Below, piece after piece: positions 57,370 to 64,000 of a stretch of DNA of 64,000 nucleotides. This DNA is from Hemileia vastatrix. Lineage: Eukaryota > Basidiomycota > Pucciniomycetes > Pucciniales > Zaghouaniaceae. Under the pieces are notes generated by a model, which saw only the letters and a program-made list of their open reading frames with translations, was not told the origin of the DNA and did no database searches. The stretch is from the NCBI GenBank assembly GCA_030280995.1, contig JASXTE010000008.1:5847001-5911000 (forward strand), read 5' to 3'. The number at the start of each line of letters is the position of its first letter. The stretch's first letter is position 1. Position numbers and translations under genes: made by a program.

Positions 57370-58711
57370 TGTAGACAGTTCTATAGTACTAAGCAGTAGA
57401 CACAATGGGAGATGGGTTGGTTCTCCTTTTTAATTTATAAAAAGAAGCGCCTGCCACTCTTATTTTTTTAAAGACAGTGTAATAATGTGTAACACTAATA
57501 TTTGACTAGAAAGTTTATAAGTTGAGATGAGTTAAAGATAAGGAAACAAGCACTACTATCCGGATATTTCTATTCTTAACAAGCGCTATTATCCACAGCT
57601 ACTCCCTCTTGAAGCGCTCTCTTTGAATTTGCCTTATTATAGTAATAAAATATCTCTAATAATAGTTAATCCCACTGAATCTATATATTCTCTCTATGTT
57701 GCGCTCTTTCACTATACTATAGGAAATACACACACAGACGCACAAACTCTAAAGACTCAGAAAATACCTTTTAATATTCTCTCAAACAATTAATCACAAA
57801 TGATCTAATATCTTATACTGGGTACTATGACTATAGCTACACGTATATCTCTATATTGGTTTTCTTTATGATCTGCTTTTTTTTTAAAATGACAACTAAT
57901 GCGATTTTTCCTATTTTATTAACTAAATAGATAGATCGACCAGTTCCCCCCTTTGTCCTTATCTAATAGTCCTCCTTTTATATTCTTCCAGCGCTCAAGA
58001 CACAGTTCCCTAATGGATCTCCAGCACTGACTCTAGCGCCACATTAGTAAAACAATAACTAATTTATTTGTATGCTACTTACACTGCTTGCAACAACTAC
58101 AGGGCCTAAATCAGACCCTATAATTACTAACACTAGTATTAACTTGTTTCACTGATTCTCCACATATGCGCTTTTAACTATACCTTGTTTTGTTTCAGCG
58201 CTAGTTCCAGGTTTGACTTATCCTCACGCTGCGTCTAGTTGCCTTAACTCTTGGGTAGTTTTACGATTGAGTCCCCACTCTCTTTGCTTTAATACTAGGT
58301 TCGTAGTTCTGACAGCTCGCTTTACTAGTTAGCCTTCTTTATTACTTGTCTCAGTAAGTTTCCCAACTGGCCGCGGTACAGCATACCATGCACTTGAGTT
58401 GTCCTTAATCCATGACTTTCTTCTTAATGCGTAACACATATTTTTTTTGGAAAGCCCAAATCCATATTGTTTAGCGCTTTATGGTCCTAAATCAATAACA
58501 CACAATTCCCCATTGTGCGGCACATTTCGCTACCAAATCCGAGCACACAGACCCTCAAAATTTTCCGCGCTTCCATTTCCTTTGTTCCTTGAAACACACA
58601 AATACATATTTATATTTTAACATTTCCTGCTGCGCTAGATCCCCTTTGTTCTTCCTGGACTACGCGCGATGATTGGTCTAAAATCACGCTTCCTGCGAGG
58701 CGCGTACCACA
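57370..58711 (-). repeat. 5' LTR of E3
   Basis: 1342 bp, TGTAGACAGTTC...CGCGTACCACA. AGCGCT occurs at 57582, 57613, 57990, 58197 and 58473; a sixth site present in the other LTR has become AGCACT. Confidence 0.92.
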
Positions 58712-58715
58712 GCAC

Positions 58716-59086
58716 CCACAAAATTTATTAGCAAGTAAGTATCCTTTATTATACTTACGCTTCCTTTACCTGCTGACTCTTTTTCATGCCTCAATGAATC
58801 CATCTCTCTGGGATGGGTTCCTATCCCTTTACCTTTCGTCCATTCCATGCAAATGTTTTCCAGACTTCGTCTTATATATGACGCTATGTCTCTATCCTAC
58901 TATAACGCACCATCTTTTTCTGACACTTAACTTGAAGCCTGCTACAACCATATAGAAATGATAGTTCAACTAATGAATGAAATCAGTTCATCAACTATTC
59001 TTGGATTCCCCCCTGATCCTTGTCGTTTTGTCATGCCCAAAGACTGGAAAGGATATCCTAATAGCTTCCATCCCAATACTGAATAG
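58716..59086 (+). pseudogene. Accessory gene 2 of E4, 3' part
   Basis: The last 19 nt of exon 1, then a donor (GTAAGTATCC) and intron whose acceptor AG has become AT (TTTTTCATGCC against TTTTTCAGGCT in E1). Exon 2 has TAA inside the C-terminal motif (SDT-stop-LEA). It joins 46504-46938 across E3. Confidence 0.8.
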
Positions 59087-59682
59087 TCCACTAGCGCCCT
59101 CCATATGAGCCTTCTCTGTCCATTATTCCTGTACAAAGTCTTCATATATTTTTCATGCTATGCCTTTAAATAATCACTTTAGACATGGCAATATTTTAAT
59201 ACACCTGTCATCCATACTACCTGTCTTCTAAATTTAGAGTGCCTAACTTTTCTCCCTCTACTTTCTTTAAAAGGCTGTAAACCCTAAAAAAATCATAAAC
59301 CTTTACCACCTTTACTGCGATACAAAAATACACGATGTAATTAAGAATCAAACTGTTAGAGCGCCCCATCTATTTATCATTATTCAACTCCCGGTTAGTT
59401 AACCCATTAGCTAAATTTCCAGCATCTTTTGCATTTACATGGTATGCGCCTCCTTTAATCCAATTGCCTATCTTGTCATGTCCCCTTGAACAATGAAAAT
59501 ATAAGATTTCATTTTCCTCTGTGCCCTCATCTGAGAGCTTATGCCAGTTGCCTGTTCAGCCCTAGTGCACCTAACTTCCAGTTAGCGCCCTCTATCCATC
59601 ACAACTGTGTCAAAGCCTCCTGTGAGTTCTCTTAGAAAAACAAAGCTTAACATAAATTTTTAGTTTAACCTCTTCCCGGAGG

Positions 59683-62600
59683 TCATTCTGGTAGTTTTTC
59701 CTCATTGTGGAGGTCATCTTGTATCACTGGAACACCCCTTGGGTAGAGCCTTTTGATCTGATCTGCCGCCACACGCCGCTTCCATTCAGTACCATCTAGT
59801 CCTCCAGTAAGTAAGACCCCCCAGTTATCTGCTTTCTGATCCTATAAGGACCGTTCCCATCTCCTGGGTTCAATGGCTTCCTTAACCTATGCGCTAAACG
59901 CTCATCCCAATATTTAACTGACTTGTCATGGATCTGCATCATTCTATCATATGCCTTCTCCACAAACTCGTCCTTTCTTTCAAGCTGTGCTACCCTCGCT
60001 AGAATTAAATCATCAGTCAAGTGCACTTGATCCCAGTCGCATCCTAGAAAAGATCCAGCCTCTAGATCAATAGGAAATACCACCCTTTGACCAAACGTAA
60101 GTTCATACGGTGAAAACCCTGTTTTCATTTTAACTGAAATCCTGTCTGCAAACAAAACTAATGGCAAGTAGTTCTTCCACTTTGCCCCATTATTCCCACA
60201 TAATTTAACTAGCGCATCCTTTATAACTTGATGCCCTCTTTCTACCATCCCCTCTGCTTCAGGATAATATGGTGTTGCAACTCGTAGCCTTGCACCAATA
60301 CCTTTAACTACCTCTTGGAATTCTCCAGCAAATTTAGCGTCACCATCTTCATTACCCAGTACCTATAGACCCATTCTTTTTTCAAGAACTCAGCTACATT
60401 ACTCGCCTTAAGATTTACCAATGGCACTGCTTCAACCCATCCTGATAGATCATCCCTGGCTACTACCAAGTATTTAAAGAGCCCTTCTTTCATATGAACT
60501 GCATCTAAACTGACCCTACCAAAAACAGTATCTTTGCCCGTCGCTCTACCTTTCTCTTTTGGCTTTCTGTAACTCCTGCGCTGACATTCAGGACAAGATT
60601 TGACCCAATCTCTTACTTCATTCTTCATATTTGGCCATCAGAATCTCTCCCTAACTCTGCAATACGTCTTGTCTTGACCTCTATGTCCTAAATTCTCATG
60701 TAACTCCCTGAGTATTGTTTCCTTCCTTTTCCTAGTTTGAACAACTAACTGGGGAAACAAGGCTTGATCCTTCCATAACTTCCCATCTTTTATAAAATAG
60801 CCTTTAGCGCGCTTTTCAATATTGCGCCAAACCTTTTTATCACAAAAGCCTGGTCTACTACTGCCTTCCAGATATAGTCTTAAAAACTCTACTCCCTCAT
60901 CAGTAGATGTGTCATCTTTAGAATACTCCCCTTCTTTGGGATGAGTGCTACTATCTTGACTTCCCCTTGAATCATCTTTGTCATCTGACTCTTCCACTGC
61001 CTTACCTAGCGCACTCCTTTTTGCTACGTTAGCTTCAACGTTCCCTAAATCCAGTTGCAGACTCCCTTTGCAAACATCCTGCGCATCATCAACATCTAGC
61101 CTTATATCTTTACGGACATTCTGCGCAACTAGTTTATTGTCATCACAGACGACCTTGCCTGCTAGTTTATTGTCTTCGCCAAAAACCTTGCCAAATTTTT
61201 CATAACAATAATCTATGCCATTTACCCATCTCTTATCTTCTTCAAATTCTTTGGTCTCCGAGTCTTCTTCACATGGTGGTCTTCTAGATAATGAATCTGG
61301 CATAGTGAACGTTTTTCCCAGCTTTTGGACCAAATCAAAAGAAAATAAATTAATCTGCGCTACCCACCTTGTCATGGGGGCATCTGGTAAACTTGGGCTA
61401 CTAATCATTTGCACCAATGATAGCACATCAACCTGCAACTCAAAATGTTGCCCCCAAAGCATCCATTGCAGCTTCTTAAGAATTTTTGCTACTCCGAATA
61501 ACTCCAGCTTAGACTGGGAGTACCTAGACTCTACTCTAGTAAAAGTCTTAGATTCATAAAGGACAGGTCTATTATTACCTTCCTCATCCTCCTGCATCAA
61601 AACTGCGCCCACTGCGGACACACTAGAATCCACCACTAGAGTAATTTTCCCAGAGGCTGTTTCATAATTCAATTTCTTTAAAATAATATCTTTTCCTACA
61701 ATCCTTTTCAACAACTCGAATGACTCATCACATTCCTCCATCCAATCCCATACAACATATTTTATCGTTAAGTGCCTTAAAGGTGAAGACAACAAAGCAA
61801 AATCTTGAATAAACATTCTTACATATGTACAAATGCCTAAAAATCCTCTAACTTCCATAGTATTTCTTGGCCTCTGCCATGTAAGCACCTTATTCTTCTG
61901 TTTTTCCACAATGATCCTCCCTTCCTTGCATACCACATGTCCCACTATATCTAGCGCTGGAACACAACAAGCAAATTTGGATCCAGAGATCATTAATCCT
62001 GCCTCTTCTATCCTGAATAGCACTCTTTGCAGAGTAATTGCATATTCCCAAATGAACCTTCTAATATATGGATTCTCTTCTAACACTTCCCCATTGTAAT
62101 CGCTGGCTGGTCCTTTTATACCGCCATCATCAATGAAAATTCTCACATGATCTGGAATTTCATCCTGCAATATCCACATCATCTGTGCTTGGTATACCAC
62201 CACAGAATTTATTGCACCCTGCGGTAACCTTGTCAACCTGAGGTGCCCCAGTGGGGTTTCAAACATCATCATGGGTCTGGATGATTTGTCCAATTTGCGC
62301 TCATTGTATCCTCCCATAATATCACCTAATCCGTAACATTCACATCCCACAAAAGAATCCACAAACTCCTCCAGCATTGGCGGCATTCCTGTGTCCTTTA
62401 CCATAACCTTGTTCATCTCCCTAAGATCATGAACAACCCTTAATTTACCATTATGTTTAACAAAACAAAACACTTGACTTGAATAACTAGACATAGACTG
62501 TTCATACAAGCCAAACGTTAACCTACCCCTAATAAATTCTGTATATTCTTCCCTTATAGCCGCTGGCATTGGAAAAGCCTTCTTTTGCCACAGCGCATGA

Positions 62601-63240
62601 GGTATAACTGGAACAATATAAGGTTTACCATAAGAGTGTTTCAAAAAACCTCTTTCCTCTTCAGAAAACGCAATAGCTTTTTCTCTGAGAACCATAACTT
62701 GTAATTTTCTTCCTGAGACAACTAATCCTTTGGTCCAAAATTAACCATCTGAAGCATCTCCATTGTGATTTTACTAGTAGGCGCAAATTCAGGTGGAAAC
62801 TTTGTTAAAGGAGCATCATAAGGATTCCTAGACAGCGCCGGCCTCTGCAAAGGAGGATTCAAATCCGGCATTGGTACATTTACTGGTTTAACCTTGACAG
62901 CCACTGGTTTATACTTGGACGCTAAACAGTGCTTGCTGCTTCCTTCATTACTTAAAATCAAACACTTTCTAATATAACTATGGGTTACACCTAGATCCTG
63001 TTTTTGTCTTTTCTTTTTAATATAAGTATAAAAAATCCATAATCAAAGAAATTAAAAAGCTTAAATATAATACATTCTACTGTAGTATTCCCAAGACACC
63101 TATGAAGTACTGCTTTACGTATCCCTTCTTGTTGGACTGACTGGTCACTATCTGGGTTCCTCTCATCCTGGGAGATAGTAACACCTAAAATGACAGTCCC
63201 TAATGAAAATGTTGGCGCCTTCCTGGCAGTCGCCCTATCT
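59683..63240 (-). pseudogene. E4 Pol
   Basis: Pieces 62961-62722, 62695-60638 (RT with IFIDDGGIKGP, RNase H), 60628-60308 (integrase finger and first catalytic Asp) and 60248-59796 (GMVERGHQ) follow E1. Damage: a frameshift near 63030 and another at 62700, a stop at about 60633, a deletion removing the second catalytic Asp segment near 60345, and a deletion of about 60 nt near 59857 in the C-terminal module. 59087-59682 is spacer. Confidence 0.85.
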
Positions 63241-64000
63241 CATCATCTGAGACTTCCTCATAAAACTCTCTTTCATTCTCTAATCGTGCAGCTCCAGAGT
63301 ACTTAGTTTCCCAGCCACCATCCTTAGGCACTACTAAGACTTCTGTTACTGGAATATCATCATCACCCATAATCCTTATTCCAATGGTCTTATTTAAACA
63401 ATAATCAATTGTTGCAGAATAATCCATTAAAAATGGTGTGCCTAAAACTGGTTTAACTACACCCATTGGAACATAAAAGTGTATATCCCTTGTCCCTCCC
63501 ACAACTCTAGTGCGTACATACTCTGCTACACCTATAACATGTAACCTACCTCCACCAATTCCTGTGACAGTACCCTCACCATCTTTAACAGGAAGACGTA
63601 ACTCCACTGCATTTTCTACTGACACCACATTGATTTGTGAACCTTTATCCACTAACGCTCTAATTTGCTTACCATTTACAGTAATCATTAAATACCCTAA
63701 GGGTCCTGCGTAATGTGGTGCCCTAGGTAATCCAACGACTGGCTGAAATGACTGCTCTCCAACATCAAACTCAGCGCAATTAGCAACCCTTTGCTTCCTG
63801 CACTTATCCACAATTCCATTCGCTACATCCGGCGCTACTGCTGTCAGCACCCCCAATGGAACAGAAACTGTAGTCTTCAAAAATTGCACAACTAGATCCT
63901 CAGCTGCCTTAGGAAAATCAGAGTGAACCAGGCACTGCATCCTCCATTTAGGTTGAGTTGTCTTCGCACCAGCCTTTGCCCTTCCAGGTGGATTCTTTGG
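63200..64000 (-). pseudogene. E4 Gag-protease, C-terminal part (cut by the window)
   Basis: The protease frame 63940-63200 is open and ends GRRQHFH like E3. The active site is LVDKGSQINV, the same DTG-to-DKG change as E1. Gag lies beyond 64000. Confidence 0.85.

Larger units (their letters stand above)
46939..58711 (-). mobile_element. Zinc-gene element E3, full length, nested in E4
   Basis: 11,773 bp: 3' LTR 46939-48281, gene 1 (48405-49327), gene 2 (49809-50589), Pol (51190-54860), Gag-PR (54814-57123), leader and PBS, 5' LTR 57370-58711. About 20 differences between the LTRs by eye (roughly 1.5%). Gag-PR is one frame; Pol is in the -1 frame. Several TGA stops make it inactive. Confidence 0.9.
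43692..64000 (-). mobile_element. Zinc-gene element E4, split by E3 and running off the window
   Basis: The LTR at 43692-44809, gene 1 (44940-45991), gene 2 (46504-46938 continued at 58716-59086), Pol (59683-63240) and part of Gag-PR (to 64000) follow the E1 order. E3 (46939-58711) sits in gene 2. The 5' LTR is beyond the right edge. Confidence 0.85.

Noticed and set aside
1..64000. Host genes, tRNA, rRNA, CRISPR, DNA transposons.
   Set aside because: Every long frame belongs to LTR elements. No cloverleaf, spaced repeat array or terminal inverted repeat element was found by eye.

Overview
The window is a fungal heterochromatin-like block made only of nested Ty3/gypsy LTR retrotransposons. 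I found no host gene, rRNA, tRNA or CRISPR array in 64 kb. A fungus is suggested by 52-72 nt introns with GTAAGT/TAG borders and by Zn2Cys6-like zinc clusters. Basidiomycota is suggested by the second Pol type (FIDD in place of YIDD, no chromodomain), which resembles elements I associate with basidiomycetes. Nothing here fixes the species. DNA is AT-rich, but the zinc-gene elements are studded with AGCGCT.

Two retrotransposon groups occur. Chromoviruses (Gag-Pol ending in a chromodomain-like segment, 5-bp target duplications) fill about 6441-32491. Zinc-gene elements (two-frame Gag-PR/Pol, 4-bp duplications where measurable) fill 1-6440 and 32492-64000. The second group carries, between the end of pol and the 3' LTR and on the opposite strand, two extra genes with their own TATA boxes and introns. 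Both encode Zn2Cys6-like proteins.

Nesting, outside to inside. (1) Element F (1-6440, minus) is a decayed, divergent zinc-gene element. (2) Chromovirus C (LTR 6441-7576; body 7577-9719 continued at 28193-29311) interrupts F. (3) A related dead copy, D (LTR 29312-30476; body 30477-32491), abuts C. (4) Chromovirus A2 (9720-28192, minus, TSD TAATC) sits in the pol of C. (5) Chromovirus A1 (11984-20832, plus, TSD GATTT) sits in the pol of A2. It is intact: one 1955-codon Gag-Pol frame, LTRs differing at four positions by eye, PBS and PPT. (6) A zinc-gene tandem, E1 (32492-44809) and E4 (sharing LTR 43692-44809 and running off the right end), interrupts D. (7) E3 (46939-58711) is inserted in gene 2 of E4. 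(8) A solo LTR (34509-35398) is inserted in gene 1 of E1.

Two points stand out. The antisense pair of zinc-cluster genes recurs in E1, E3 and E4, and a related cluster is visible in F. Separately, the chromoviruses A1 and A2 share a second, overlapping reading frame inside the start of gag that looks better conserved than the gag frame itself.

All coordinates were read by eye; identities and percentages are estimates, and a few boundaries of decayed parts are approximate.
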